NCBI GenBank assembly: GCA_026416715.1
Contig: JAOAEQ010000008.1
Span: 1-64,000, forward strand
Source of the DNA: a bacterium
GTDB taxonomy: Bacteria > UBP4 > UBA4092 > JAOAEQ01
Length of the DNA: 64,000 nt
Direction of reading: 5' to 3'
Below are positions 44,650 to 55,696 of the stretch, piece by piece. The notes under the pieces are model-generated. The model was not told the origin of the DNA. It was given only the letters and a program-made list of their open reading frames with translations, and searched no databases. The position numbers and the translations under genes are program-made. Positions within the stretch are counted from its first letter, which is position 1; each line of letters opens with the position of its first letter.

Positions 44650-45072
44650 TTATTTATTTTGATGATTGTGACCATTGTAAACTCGAATACGATTCAACGC
44701 TCGTTCTAGCGCTGCTTGAGCACGAGTGAATTCGACTTGGTCACGTTTTCTCGACTCGAGAATTTCACGCGCCCGTTCTTCCGCACGTTTCGCTCGCGCT
44801 ATATCAATCTCTTCAACCTTTTCGATAGCATCAGCTAAAATTGTCACTTTATTCCCGGCAACTTCGAGAAAACCGCCGCTAATTGCGTAAATAAATTCTT
44901 GATTCTGGTTATCTCTAATAGTTAATTTTCCCGGAATTAGACTGGTTATAAGCGGTGCATGATGCGCTAAAATCCCTAAATAACCTTCGCTTCCCGGCGC
45001 GATGATTGACCGGATTTGCTGTTCAAAGACCTTTTTTTCAGGGGTAACAATCGTTAATAAAAATGATTGCAT
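44650..45072 (-). CDS. atpC: ATP synthase epsilon subunit
   Basis: A 140-residue epsilon subunit of F1. The N-terminal beta-sandwich has SFLLTIVTPEKKVFEQQ, PGSEGYLGILAHHAPLITSL and GGFLEVAGNKVTILAD, and a C-terminal two-helix hairpin (EEIDIARAKRAEERAREILE) can inhibit hydrolysis. Last gene of the atp cluster, separated from atpD by 148 nt containing a 10-bp hairpin. Confidence 0.95.
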   Translation of the reverse strand: MQSFLLTIVTPEKKVFEQQIRSIIAPGSEGYLGILAHHAPLITSLIPGKLTIRDNQNQEFIYAISGGFLEVAGNKVTILADAIEKVEEIDIARAKRAEERAREILESRKRDQVEFTRAQAALERALNRIRVYNGHNHQNK

Positions 45073-45145
45073 ATATACTATTGATAAATATAAAGTTACT
45101 TTGTTCCGAATGGCGTTATTGCCCTCGAAATGAGAACGAAGTGGA

Positions 45146-45172
45146 ACAAGAGCGGCTTCGACCCGCTCTTGT
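45146..45172. repeat. Hairpin in the atpD-atpC spacer
   Basis: Perfect 10-bp inverted repeat ACAAGAGCGG / CCGCTCTTGT with a 7-nt loop. No U-run on either side, so not a clear terminator. It may tune atpC expression or be one of the many dispersed palindromes of this genome. Confidence 0.45.
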
Positions 45173-45220
45173 ATCTCTTCGCCATCTGACCTATATCAAC
45201 GTTTATTTCATCAACTCGGG

Positions 45221-46651
<1,431 letters not shown>

Positions 46652-46701
46652 TCATTTTGAATGTTAAATTTGCAATGCAATACATTTGCAATGTGAACTA
46701 A

Positions 46702-47604
46702 CTATCCTTTTAGCGCTTCAGCGCCGGAAACTATCTCCGTTATTTCTTTCGTAATACTCGCTTGACGCAGTTTGTTGCGTAATAAAGTTAATTGCTCAAT
46801 CATTTCATCCGCGTTATCCGTTGCATTCCGCATCGCCAGCATTCGCGAGCTATGTTCGGAAGTAAACGATTCCGCTAATGCGATATAGACTCGAGTGGTG
46901 ATATATCGGGGTAGTAAAATGTTGAATAACTGTTCTGCGTTCGGTTCGAAGATATAATCATAGCTTCGGGAGAAGGATGGCGATGCATCAGTCTTTATTT
47001 CGGGCGAAGTAAATTGTCCCTTTACCTCAGCAGGGTCAATATTCAATAATTTGGTTATGTGCGGACGATAGGTCATTCCGGAAATAAATTGCGAATACAG
47101 AAGGTATACCGCATCAACTCGTTTAGATAGATAAAACGAAATTAAACTATCCGCAATTTCTTTCGCTTGGCTAACATTGAGTTTTCCACCGAAATCCTGC
47201 CAAGTAGCCAAAATTTCCCAAGACCGTTTCCGAAAATAGAATATCCCACGTTTCCCGATGAGAATCAATTTAACCTGGGCAACGCTATATTGCTCAAGAT
47301 ACTGTTCGGCAAAGCGGATAATATTCGCATTATACGCACCGCACATCCCTTTATCCGCAGTAATAAGAACGACAGCGATATTATGTGCTTCCCGCTGTTC
47401 GCAAAATGGATGGATACCGTCAGCGCAGCGTGCGGATAATCGGGATAACAAATCGTTCATTTTCTCGGCATACGGCCGAGCGGCGTATAACTGCGCTTGT
47501 GCACGTTTTAATTTCGCAGCGGCAACCATTTCCATCGCTCGAGTTATCTGCTGGGTATTCTGCACACTGCGAATCCGCCGACGAATTTGTCGTAACGATG
47601 CCAT
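46702..47604 (-). CDS. atpG: ATP synthase gamma subunit
   Basis: A 300-residue rotor shaft subunit. The N-terminal helix SLRQIRRRIRSVQNTQQITRAMEMVAAAKLKRA and the C-terminal helix SRMLAMRNATDNADEMIEQLTLLRNKLRQASITKEITEIVSGAEAL are the conserved coiled pair. A Rossmann-like part with ITADKGMCGAYNANI lies between. In most bacteria it directly follows atpA; here an oppositely oriented MFS gene and two spacers separate them. Confidence 0.97.
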   Translation of the reverse strand: MASLRQIRRRIRSVQNTQQITRAMEMVAAAKLKRAQAQLYAARPYAEKMNDLLSRLSARCADGIHPFCEQREAHNIAVVLITADKGMCGAYNANIIRFAEQYLEQYSVAQVKLILIGKRGIFYFRKRSWEILATWQDFGGKLNVSQAKEIADSLISFYLSKRVDAVYLLYSQFISGMTYRPHITKLLNIDPAEVKGQFTSPEIKTDASPSFSRSYDYIFEPNAEQLFNILLPRYITTRVYIALAESFTSEHSSRMLAMRNATDNADEMIEQLTLLRNKLRQASITKEITEIVSGAEALKG

Positions 47605-47980
47605 ACCTTAGATGCAAATTCGTAATACAATCAAAATCTTTAACCGCAAAAACGTAGATACCACGAAAAGCTCGCAAAGTATTTCGCTGCGTTTTTAACG
47701 TAACTTGACGTTTTCTGCGGTTAAGTTAGTTTCAATATAATAAATAATTATCAGGGAAAATAGGAAATCGCGCAACCTGAATTTTGTATCCAAGATATTG
47801 GAAAAAAATTTTTATTAACCCAGCAATTTTTGGATTCGATAAATTGATTTTTTTCGGTTGTCGTAGTATTTCGTCACTGGAATACGCATTGCTACATTGT
47901 ATTTACAAAAAATAACAAATTATCTAACTCGATAATTTATTATATATAAAAAATCTTTTTATATAAAAAATATTCTCTTT
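47605..47980. other. Spacer upstream of both atpG and the inverted MFS gene
   Basis: A 376-nt non-coding stretch between two divergent starts. It contains an imperfect inverted repeat with ends TAACCGCA (47641-47648) and TGCGGTTA (47716-47723), of the same type as words near 52405-52425. The last 80 nt are extremely AT-rich (TTATATATAAAAAATC...), plausible promoter DNA for the plus-strand gene. It must also hold the promoter for atpG-D-C if these genes are no longer expressed from the upstream atp unit. I cannot point to a specific box with confidence. Confidence 0.4.
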
Positions 47981-49402
47981 ATGATAAAATATTTAACCTT
48001 TTTACTTTTTTTCTCATTTATGACTGAAACTAATTCTCAATCTAGCGCAGTTCAAAATAAAACGGTTGACCAGAAACTAGAGTGGGCGTTGAACCGGTCA
48101 ATCGTCGAAGGATCGTTCTATACGGTTATGGATTATCTGATTGGCGGCGTGTTCATAACCGGATTTGCGTTAGAGTTTGGCGCTAACAATTTCTATTTAG
48201 GCCTTATTGCGGCGATTCCGCCATTCATCAGTTTACTGCAACTATTTACTCCCCCGATACTACGTCAGTTCGGTGGAAAACGGAAAGAGTTGACGGTTTT
48301 CTCATTTGGTATCAGCCGAATAGTTTGGTTGATTATGATTCTGCTGCCGTTCATGTTCGTGCCATCAACCTCACCAACCTATACGATATGGATCATTATC
48401 AGCGTATTATGCGTGTTTAATGGACTCAATGCCATCGGGGTTGTTAGTTGGTTATCTTGGATGAGCGACCTTGTGCCTCGAGAACGGCTCGGGAGATATT
48501 TTGCTAAACGAAATTTTTATATCGGCATTGTCGGGCGGGTAACAGCGTTAGCTGGCGGTCTTCTGTATGACGCTTGGAAACTTAAAAATGCAGGGAAACC
48601 GCCGATATTTGGATTTTCATTTATCTTTTTGATTGGATTAATCTGTGGTCTGATTTCAGTCTATCTCTTAAAAGGTATACCAGAACCGCAAATGGTATCT
48701 TCGCCGCAGCAAGATACACCATGGAAAAAAATGTTTATTCCATTGAAAGATAAGAATTTCCGTCGGTATATTTTAACCCGGATGTTCTGGATTTTCGCCT
48801 TGATGTTCGCTTCACCGTATTTCAATGTGTTCATGATTAAGAAGCTGAATTTGCAATATACCATTATCCAGACATTCGGGCTTATCGGAGCAGGGTTAGC
48901 GTTAGCGTGTTCGCCATATTTCGGTAAATTATGTGACCGATACGGGAATAAACCGGTGCTTATCTTAACCTATATTGTGAAAGGATTCTATTGTTTCGCC
49001 TGGTTATTCGTTACGCCGAACAACTACTGGATTACCTTAACCATCACCCGACTCTTTTTCTGTCTTGATATCGCGATGGTATTCAGCGCATCAAATCTGC
49101 TGTATAAAATTTCACCGAAAAGTGATAATACCGCATATATGGCGACCTATACTACCTGTATGAACCTCAGTTCGTTTCTTGCCCCGATTATTGCTGGGTG
49201 GATGACCCTGTTCGCGAAACAGAACGATATGTTTACATTCGGAGGGTACGAAATCGATTCGTTAAAACTGATATTTTTAATTGCGGGGGTATTGCGGATT
49301 ATCGCGGCGCCGATGTTATTCTGGGTGCATGAACCGGAGTCGGTCTCGTTGCGGGATATGATGCGCGGAATCCGAAAAAGCAATGAACATTCTCGCTGCT
49401 AG
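47981..49402 (+). CDS. MFS transporter inserted between atpA and atpG
   Basis: A 473-residue, about 12-helix major facilitator protein: LEWALNRSIVEGSFYTVMDYLIGG, LVPRERLGRYFAKRNFYIGIVGRV (motif-A-like cytoplasmic loop) and GKLCDRYGNKPVLI (motif A of the second half). It belongs to a poorly described MFS group without known substrates. The start is ambiguous: the first ATG (47981) adds a hydrophobic 14-residue leader; the ATG at 48023 begins MTETNSQ and would suit the family; neither has a ribosome site. It is the only plus-strand gene in the 33.4-64 kb stretch besides the Mo hydroxylase, and it splits the ATP synthase cluster. Confidence 0.85.
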   Translation: MIKYLTFLLFFSFMTETNSQSSAVQNKTVDQKLEWALNRSIVEGSFYTVMDYLIGGVFITGFALEFGANNFYLGLIAAIPPFISLLQLFTPPILRQFGGKRKELTVFSFGISRIVWLIMILLPFMFVPSTSPTYTIWIIISVLCVFNGLNAIGVVSWLSWMSDLVPRERLGRYFAKRNFYIGIVGRVTALAGGLLYDAWKLKNAGKPPIFGFSFIFLIGLICGLISVYLLKGIPEPQMVSSPQQDTPWKKMFIPLKDKNFRRYILTRMFWIFALMFASPYFNVFMIKKLNLQYTIIQTFGLIGAGLALACSPYFGKLCDRYGNKPVLILTYIVKGFYCFAWLFVTPNNYWITLTITRLFFCLDIAMVFSASNLLYKISPKSDNTAYMATYTTCMNLSSFLAPIIAGWMTLFAKQNDMFTFGGYEIDSLKLIFLIAGVLRIIAAPMLFWVHEPESVSLRDMMRGIRKSNEHSRC

Positions 49403-49426
49403 AAAAACTACCTACCAGTTCTGCGA

Positions 49427-50941
49427 TTAAGTTTTGTTTTTATACTCGGATTTGAATCGTTGAATTGCTTCATCTAGCTTTTTCGTTATCGAATCAGATA
49501 ATTCCTTTGTTTTTTCAATTTGATGCTCGATATCTGGATATTCTTTTTCAATAAACGTAAACAATTCTTTTTCGAATCGTTTTAATGATTCCAGCGGTAA
49601 ATCATCGAGGTATCCTTTCGTAGCGGTATAAATTATAATCACCTGTTTGGATACCGGCATCGGTTCATATTGGTCTTGCTTAAGAATTTCTACCATTCGT
49701 TCTCCACGGATTAACTGGGCTATAGTCGCTTTATCGAGATCTGAGCCGAACTGCGCGAACGCAGCAAGTTCCCGATATTGCGCGAGTTCTATGCGCAAAC
49801 GACCAGCAACCTGTTTCATCGCTTTAACCTGCGCGGCACCACCAACTCGGGAAACGGATAGCCCAACATTAATCGCTGGTCGAACTCCAGCATAAAATAA
49901 ATCGGTTTCTAAATATATCTGACCATCGGTGATCGAGATAACATTGGTTGGGATATAAGCGGAGATATCGCCTGCTTGCGTTTCGATTATCGGGAGTGCG
50001 GTTAACGACCCGCCGTTCAAGTTATCATTCAGTTTCGCTGCACGTTCTAATAACCGCGAATGGAGATAGAAAACATCACCGGGGAACGCTTCCCGTCCTG
50101 GCGGACGACGAAGTAATAAAGATAGCTGGCGATACGCTTGCGCGTGTTTCGATAAATCGTCATAAATCACCAACGCATGTTTACCGTTATATAAGAATTC
50201 TTCACCCATAGCACAGCCGGCATATGGTGCAATATATTGTAACGATGCTGGTTCATCCGCATCTGCGGAAACGATAATCGTATGTTCCATTGCCCCGTAT
50301 TTAGTTAAGGTTTCAACCACTGCCGCAACACTCGATGCTTTCTGGCCGATAGCCACATAGATACAATAGATATCACTGTTCTTCTGATTGATAATCGTAT
50401 CGATTGCAATGGCAGTTTTTCCAGTTTGTCGGTCGCCGATAATCAGTTCTCTCTGCCCGCGGCCGATAGGAATCATCGAATCGATAGCTTTCAGCCCCGT
50501 TTGTACCGGTTCTTTCACCGGCTGACGCTGGACAACGTTCGGTGCAGTACTTTCTACCGGCCGATATTTTGTTGCAGCAATTGCTCCTTTCCCATCAATC
50601 GGCTGACCTAACGCATTCACTACGCGACCGAGTAACGCTTCTCCGACCGGAACCGAAGCGATCCGACCGGTACGTTTAACTAAATCGCCTTCTTTAATCT
50701 CACGGTCAGAACCGAATAGAACTACCCCGACATTATCTTCTTCTAGATTCAAAACCATACCCATAATTTCGCCAGGAAATTCAACTAATTCGCCTGCCAT
50801 AACCTTTTCCAGTCCATAAACCCGTGCGATACTATCCCCAACCTGTAACACGGTTCCAACATCTTCCATTTTTAATTCGGATTCGTATTGCTCTAGTTCT
50901 TTTTGTAGAATGGCGGTTATTTCTTCCGGTCGTAATGGCAT
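49427..50941 (-). CDS. atpA: ATP synthase alpha subunit
   Basis: A 504-residue non-catalytic F1 subunit: [15 protein letters not shown] at the start, P-loop [52 protein letters not shown] and the alpha signature [17 protein letters not shown]. The ATG at 50941 is chosen; an upstream TTG would add an unconserved leader encoded by repeat-like DNA. A 224-nt spacer separates it from atpH. Ends convergently with the inverted MFS gene (24 nt). Confidence 0.98.
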   Translation of the reverse strand: MPLRPEEITAILQKELEQYESELKMEDVGTVLQVGDSIARVYGLEKVMAGELVEFPGEIMGMVLNLEEDNVGVVLFGSDREIKEGDLVKRTGRIASVPVGEALLGRVVNALGQPIDGKGAIAATKYRPVESTAPNVVQRQPVKEPVQTGLKAIDSMIPIGRGQRELIIGDRQTGKTAIAIDTIINQKNSDIYCIYVAIGQKASSVAAVVETLTKYGAMEHTIIVSADADEPASLQYIAPYAGCAMGEEFLYNGKHALVIYDDLSKHAQAYRQLSLLLRRPPGREAFPGDVFYLHSRLLERAAKLNDNLNGGSLTALPIIETQAGDISAYIPTNVISITDGQIYLETDLFYAGVRPAINVGLSVSRVGGAAQVKAMKQVAGRLRIELAQYRELAAFAQFGSDLDKATIAQLIRGERMVEILKQDQYEPMPVSKQVIIIYTATKGYLDDLPLESLKRFEKELFTFIEKEYPDIEHQIEKTKELSDSITKKLDEAIQRFKSEYKNKT

Positions 50942-51165
50942 AGTTTTTTTAGTCCTAAGTACCAAGACAAAGGCCAAAGGGAAAAATGTTATTCGGTCAA
51001 CACGGAAGTTGCAACAACGAGTCGTCTTTTAGATGGCGGTTACGGAATTCGTTTTCTTTCGTTATCGAAACCGAGCTCAATAATCACTATTTATCCGCGA
51101 CCGATTGACGACTGTGCTTGGTTCTTTTTCCCTTGATACTTGATATGTTATTTAGTCCTTTCTAA

Positions 51166-51726
51166 TCAATGAACAGGTGTAGCGAGTAAAGTATCCCGTA
51201 GCTTATTCAATTTGTTTCGGATACTTCCATCAATCAACGTATCTTCGAAGGAAACGATGGCACCGGCGATGATTCGCGAATCAACCACCCGCTCTAGTCT
51301 GACTTTCTTTTCCGTAATCCGTTCAATCTGGCTGGTAATTGAACGGATAAGGTCTTTATGTTTCTCATTGTCAAGCGGTTTCGCAGTAATAATCTTTGCG
51401 GTGATAACTCCTTGCTCTGCATCTACGAGCCGTAAATATTCCTTAAGAATATCTACCCCGTATTCTATCCGTTTCTTTTTTAAGAGAAGCCATAGTAATG
51501 AAAGTAATAGTTCGGAAACCTTTCCTTTAAGCACCTGTTCAACTACCGCATATTTTTTCTCCAGACTGATTCGCGGCGATTGAAGGAATCTACCTAGTCC
51601 GATTTTTGCGGTTATAACCGGGAACAGCGACTCGATTTCATCCGCTAACGAATCCATTTCTTTCCGATGTTTTGCCGCGGCGAGGAGCGCTTTTGCATAA
51701 ATTTCAGCGATAATCTTTTCTCGCAT
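51166..51726 (-). CDS. atpH: ATP synthase delta subunit
   Basis: A 186-residue stator subunit linking F1 to subunit b. N-terminal helical domain (IIAEIYAKALLAAAKHRKEMDSLADEIESL; FLQSPRISLEKKYAVVEQVL) and C-terminal part (GVITAKIITAKPLDNEKH; VDSRIIAGAIVSFEDTLIDGSIRNKLNKL). The ATG at 51726 is preferred over TTG at 51738. In the standard position between atpF and atpA. Confidence 0.93.
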   Translation of the reverse strand: MREKIIAEIYAKALLAAAKHRKEMDSLADEIESLFPVITAKIGLGRFLQSPRISLEKKYAVVEQVLKGKVSELLLSLLWLLLKKKRIEYGVDILKEYLRLVDAEQGVITAKIITAKPLDNEKHKDLIRSITSQIERITEKKVRLERVVDSRIIAGAIVSFEDTLIDGSIRNKLNKLRDTLLATPVH

Positions 51727-51801
51727 AAAGACGGACAATGATTAGGAAACCAAAAACCCGGGTGTTTTAACAATCATCATAGATTTATGGTTTCTTTATA
51801 G

Positions 51802-52308
51802 TTAGTTTTGTGTTTTAGTCGTTCCTTTTATGTTTTCAAGAGAACCAATGTATTGCGTAATCAGTTCCCGATGTTTCTGGTCATCGAGTTTTTCAAGAAT
51901 CATTTTTTCCGTCGCTTGTAATGTCATATTAACAATCTCATTCCGCAATTCTACTTTCGCTTTTGCAATTTCGAGGTCAATATTCTGTTTCGCTTTTTCA
52001 ATGAGTTGCCGAGCGTCATCGCGGGCTTGCTCTTGGATTTCGAGTGCGATTTTCTGTCCTTCTTGCACCGCTTCAAGAATCTTCTGTCGCGCCTGAACAT
52101 CAATAGTTTTCAACTGCTGTTCATATTCCTGTTTCAGTCGCTCGACTTCCTGTTTCGTCCGGTCAATTCTTTCGAATTCAGCAATAATTTTATTCCGCCG
52201 AGTTTCAAGTAATTGAAGTATCGGTTTCCAAGCGAACTTTTTTAATAGCCATACCAGCAGTAAAAATCCAATGATTTGGGTTACAATTTGCGACCAATCA
52301 AGCTGCAT
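51802..52308 (-). CDS. atpF: ATP synthase b subunit
   Basis: A 168-residue stator subunit. One N-terminal membrane helix (about 7-25, IVTQIIGFLLLVWLLKKFAW) is followed by a long charged coiled coil (RRNKIIAEFERIDRTKQEVERLK... to the end). Start ATG at 52308 chosen over a TTG two codons earlier. Single b gene, so probably a homodimeric stalk. Confidence 0.95.
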   Translation of the reverse strand: MQLDWSQIVTQIIGFLLLVWLLKKFAWKPILQLLETRRNKIIAEFERIDRTKQEVERLKQEYEQQLKTIDVQARQKILEAVQEGQKIALEIQEQARDDARQLIEKAKQNIDLEIAKAKVELRNEIVNMTLQATEKMILEKLDDQKHRELITQYIGSLENIKGTTKTQN

Positions 52309-52433
52309 AAACAATAATGGTTAACCCGTGAAGTTCATAAGGGTTAGCAAAGCTCGCTAAACAATAACAATGTATCATCGCGTTCCTAGCGATTTTTCTT
52401 TGCGTCTTTGCGGTTAAGAATTTTCAATTGCAA

Positions 52434-52664
52434 TTAGATTTTTCCATTGAGAACAAACATGGTAACAAGCGCGTAAATAGTTAACGCTTCAATAAATGCG
52501 CAGCCGATAACCATATTTATCATAATTTTCGTTGCTGCTTCCGGCTGACGACCGGTCGCTTCCATAGCTGCGCTAACCGCTTTCCCTAAACCGATACCAG
52601 AGCCGAGCGCAGCAATAGCTACTCCTAACGGTAATGCTAATGCTAATGCGGCATGGTAGTCCAT
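52434..52664 (-). CDS. atpE: ATP synthase c subunit
   Basis: A 76-residue hairpin of two membrane helices with the polar loop GRQPEA (38-43). The ion-binding carboxylate is Glu59 ([10 protein letters not shown]). Compared with the Na+-binding c subunit of Ilyobacter, the helix-1 Gln is Leu26 here and the Ser after the Glu is Ala60, so the sodium ligands are absent and proton coupling is more likely (inference). A strong ribosome site (GGAGGTGA) precedes the ATG, fitting the high copy need for c. Confidence 0.96.
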   Translation of the reverse strand: MDYHAALALALPLGVAIAALGSGIGLGKAVSAAMEATGRQPEAATKIMINMVIGCAFIEALTIYALVTMFVLNGKI

Positions 52665-52741
52665 AAAATCACCTCCGAGTACTTAGTATCAAATACCAAG
52701 TACCAAAATAAGGTTTTGGTTGTTTGTCTAACAACGAACAC

Positions 52742-53560
52742 CTATTCATGGTGCGGAAGCATCATGAGGATATAGACTGTGCTTAATAAACTAAAAACCA
52801 CTGCTTGCACCAGACTGGTTAACATAGCTAATAAGAGAAACGGGAAATGGAGCGGAATCCCAACCGGAATTTTGAGAAATCCGAGTATGAAGATTCCTAA
52901 TCCTAAAAAAACCGCAATTAATACATCTTCCCCCATAATATTACCGAATAGACGTAACGATAAACTAACCGGTTTAATTAACTCCGTGATAATATGCAGC
53001 GGTAACATCAACGGAACCAATAAGATCGTAACGATATTTCTCGGTTCTCCAGCCAAATGGTCTAGATATCGAATGAGTCCGCGTTCTTTGATTCCGATAT
53101 ATTGGACATAGAAGAAAACCACTATCGCTAACGCGGCTGTGGTGTTAATGCTGGACGTAGACGATTTCATCAGCGGGATCAATCCAGCAAGGTTCATACA
53201 CACGATGTATAGGAATAGCGTACCTAAAAATGGTACATATTGTTTCCCGCGTTCTCCTAAAATACCGAGGATAAAATCATTTAATCCGCTCACAATCAAT
53301 TCAACAAAATTCTGCAGTTTGTTCGGAATAAGCTCTTGTTTTCGGGTAGCTAGATACGCAACGATAATTAAACAGAAAGCTATAAGAATCGAAAAAACGA
53401 TATTTTCCCAATGATGGAGAATCCCGATAAACGGTATATCCTTCCACTGCTGGTAGAGAAGGGTAATAATATTCTGGAGTTCCGGCGCACTACTTTCAGT
53501 AGGAGCGTGCGCAGATTCAGTAGTAATTGCAAAATACGGTATGGTATCAACGGCAAGCAT
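52742..53560 (-). CDS. atpB: ATP synthase a subunit
   Basis: A 272-residue stator channel subunit with about 6 membrane segments: KLQNFVELIVSGLNDFILGI, LNMAGLIPLMKSST-type block (MNLAGLIPLMK), and ELIKPVSLSLRLFGNIMGEDV with the essential arginine in SLSLRLFGN. Followed by atpE. A Pro/Ser/Ala-rich N-terminal loop (about 12-30) is short and unremarkable. Confidence 0.95.
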   Translation of the reverse strand: MLAVDTIPYFAITTESAHAPTESSAPELQNIITLLYQQWKDIPFIGILHHWENIVFSILIAFCLIIVAYLATRKQELIPNKLQNFVELIVSGLNDFILGILGERGKQYVPFLGTLFLYIVCMNLAGLIPLMKSSTSSINTTAALAIVVFFYVQYIGIKERGLIRYLDHLAGEPRNIVTILLVPLMLPLHIITELIKPVSLSLRLFGNIMGEDVLIAVFLGLGIFILGFLKIPVGIPLHFPFLLLAMLTSLVQAVVFSLLSTVYILMMLPHHE

Positions 53561-53565
53561 GGTTG

Positions 53566-53955
53566 TCAGTTGTTAAGTTCTTCCGTTTTTCCATTCGACT
53601 TGGTTATTTGTAGCCCGAGAGCTTTTAATAAAGTAACAATGAATAATATTGAAAATCCGACTAATAGCCCATATATTGGTAGTTGCGCGTACCGTAATAT
53701 TAAATAACCGATGCCATACCACGCCGGAAACTTCAGCGCTAATAAGTAACCGATTCGTTTGCGGTCGTTACTTTCCTTAATTAATAGGGCAGACCCCAAT
53801 CGCATGATTAACCAGAAATTCCCAATATTCCAAGCGGAGCCGATCATTAATCCCAGCCCAAATAGAAAATTATAATAGTATGCGGTGAAAAGCGCAACTA
53901 TTATCGTTACCCAAGCGGTGGTTAACAAGCATCGTTTAAGAAAATTAATTTCCAT
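53566..53955 (-). CDS. atpI: ATP synthase subunit I-like protein
   Basis: A 129-residue protein with about 4 membrane segments (LTTAWVTIIVALFTAYYY; FLFGLGLMIGSAWNIGNFWLI; GIGYLILRYA; IYGLLVGFSILFIVTLLKALGL). Position between AtpZ-like and atpB and the GLxxGSAWNxxNFWLI block fit the ATP synthase subunit I family, thought to help c-ring assembly. Overlaps the upstream gene by 11 nt, 5 nt before atpB. Confidence 0.75.
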   Translation of the reverse strand: MEINFLKRCLLTTAWVTIIVALFTAYYYNFLFGLGLMIGSAWNIGNFWLIMRLGSALLIKESNDRKRIGYLLALKFPAWYGIGYLILRYAQLPIYGLLVGFSILFIVTLLKALGLQITKSNGKTEELNN

Positions 53956-54190
53956 TTTTCGGCTCTTTCATTGCCATTTTTATCAGGGTAATCGTTTCTT
54001 TTATTCCGGCAATAAACCCGAGCAGTAAACAACTGAGCATTAGCCAGGGCGCAGTATTAAATCTTTTGTCCAACCAATCCCCGATATAGAACCCAACAAT
54101 TGGTCCGGTTCCGAGCAAAAGGGGAATTGCGGTAAGCAATCCCACCCGACGTAATAGCAGATATTTATTATCCTGATTCGGTGCCGACAC
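53945..54190 (-). CDS. atpZ: AtpZ/AtpI-like small membrane protein
   Basis: An 81-residue protein with two membrane helices and the pattern GPIVGFYIGDWLDKRFNTAPWLML, then GFIAGIKETITLIK, typical of AtpZ (F1Fo-associated, proposed Mg2+/Ca2+ handling together with AtpI). GTG start at 54190. First gene of the atp cluster, 75 nt after nuoN. Confidence 0.8.
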   Translation of the reverse strand: MSAPNQDNKYLLLRRVGLLTAIPLLLGTGPIVGFYIGDWLDKRFNTAPWLMLSCLLLGFIAGIKETITLIKMAMKEPKNGN

Positions 54191-54265
54191 AATCGAACCC
54201 TCATAATTTATTGTACCACGTACTTATCGAATCTGCACCTTGTTCCCAAACAGGTTCTCACGAGA

Positions 54266-55696
54266 CTAGAATTTCACAAGCATACAGTTTTGAATAAAAT
54301 GAATTAACGGTAGGGGATAAAAACCAATACAAATTGTTCCCAGCAACGTTATGACTAATGCCGTCTGCAGAAAAACTGGGCGCGGGATTAGAGTTCGTTC
54401 TTCAGGTTCTTCAAGATACATTAGTCGAATTATTCGGAAATAATAAAATGCAGCTACGACACTGTTGATTGCGACCGCGACGGCTAGCCAGAAGAGGTTT
54501 GCTTGTATTGCTGCAGAAAAAACATAAAATTTCCCGATGAATCCTGCTAACGGCGGAATCCCGGTCAGTGAAAGTAAAAAAAGCGCTAACGCTGCAGCGA
54601 GAAACGGGGCTCGTTGTCCTAACCCTTGATATGCGGCTAATAAATCGCTATCTAACGCATTAGAAATGAAAATAACGATGGTGAATGCCCCGAGGTTCAT
54701 TAGGAAATAAACGAATAGATAGATTAAAACACTCTGCTGCCCTAACGTAGTTGCTACTGCTAGTCCAACGAGGATATATCCTGCCTGCGCGATACTTGAA
54801 TATGCGAGAAGCCGTTTGATGTTCTCTTGCGTTATCGCAACAATATTCCCAAGAGTCATCGTTAATACTGCTAACAAACCGATTAACCAACTCCAATCTG
54901 ACTTGATCGAACCGAATGCGGTTATGAACACCCGAAGGAGCACCGCAAATCCGAGTCCTTTAGAACCAACGGAAAGCAATGCGGTTATCGGGGTCGGTGC
55001 ACCTTCGTAAACATCCGGTACCCACATCTGAAACGGAACCATAGCAATTTTAAATCCGAATCCAGCGAGAATGAGAAATAACGATAAGAAAATCGCTGGT
55101 CTATAATCACTACCGGTGCCAAGAGATACGGCAATTTGGTTAATATCCAGCGTTCCAGTTAATCCATATAAAAGTGACATTCCATAAAGCATAATCCCGG
55201 AACATAATGCACCAAATAGAAAATATTTTAATGCTGCTTCGCTCGATTTAATATCTTTCTTTAGGAATCCAACGAGAACATATGAAGTTAGACTAACGAA
55301 TTCGATTGCCATATAAATCATAATCAGGTTTAATGACGATGCCATGAGAATCATTCCAACGGCGATAAATAATAGTAATGCATAATATTCGCCGATATAC
55401 TTTTGCGGCTGCTGTTTATACTCGATAGACATTAGAATAACCACGGCGATAATCAGTAAGGAGATCAGTTTGAAGAAAATCGCAAACCCATCACCAGCGA
55501 GCATTCCGGAGAATAAGGTATCCCCAGTCGTAGGGATAAATACCAATACCCACAAACTGATAATTATCCCGGCTAAACTGCAAAGCGGGATAAACCGTTT
55601 ATTATGTAATCCTAAATCGAGGAGAATAATGAGAAATCCGAATCCGAGCAGGATAAGTTCCGGAATAAAATAAGGTATACTCTGGGTTACACTCAC
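54266..55696 (-). CDS. nuoN: NADH-quinone oxidoreductase subunit N
   Basis: A 476-residue antiporter-like membrane subunit of complex I with about 14 helices: FVSLTSYVLVGFLKKDIKSSEAALKYFLFG (the Glu and Lys of the proton path), PFQMWVPDVYEGAPTPITALLSVGSK and LLAYSSIAQAGYILVG. GTG start at 55696, overlapping the nuoM stop by 4 nt (GTGA), so it is translationally coupled. Last nuo gene. Confidence 0.95.
   Translation of the reverse strand: MSVTQSIPYFIPELILLGFGFLIILLDLGLHNKRFIPLCSLAGIIISLWVLVFIPTTGDTLFSGMLAGDGFAIFFKLISLLIIAVVILMSIEYKQQPQKYIGEYYALLLFIAVGMILMASSLNLIMIYMAIEFVSLTSYVLVGFLKKDIKSSEAALKYFLFGALCSGIMLYGMSLLYGLTGTLDINQIAVSLGTGSDYRPAIFLSLFLILAGFGFKIAMVPFQMWVPDVYEGAPTPITALLSVGSKGLGFAVLLRVFITAFGSIKSDWSWLIGLLAVLTMTLGNIVAITQENIKRLLAYSSIAQAGYILVGLAVATTLGQQSVLIYLFVYFLMNLGAFTIVIFISNALDSDLLAAYQGLGQRAPFLAAALALFLLSLTGIPPLAGFIGKFYVFSAAIQANLFWLAVAVAINSVVAAFYYFRIIRLMYLEEPEERTLIPRPVFLQTALVITLLGTICIGFYPLPLIHFIQNCMLVKF

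Noticed and set aside
50942-50977. Upstream TTG start for atpA (12 extra residues)
   Set aside because: The extra residues derive from a repeat-like spacer and are not part of conserved alpha subunits; the ATG at 50941 gives the normal N-terminus.
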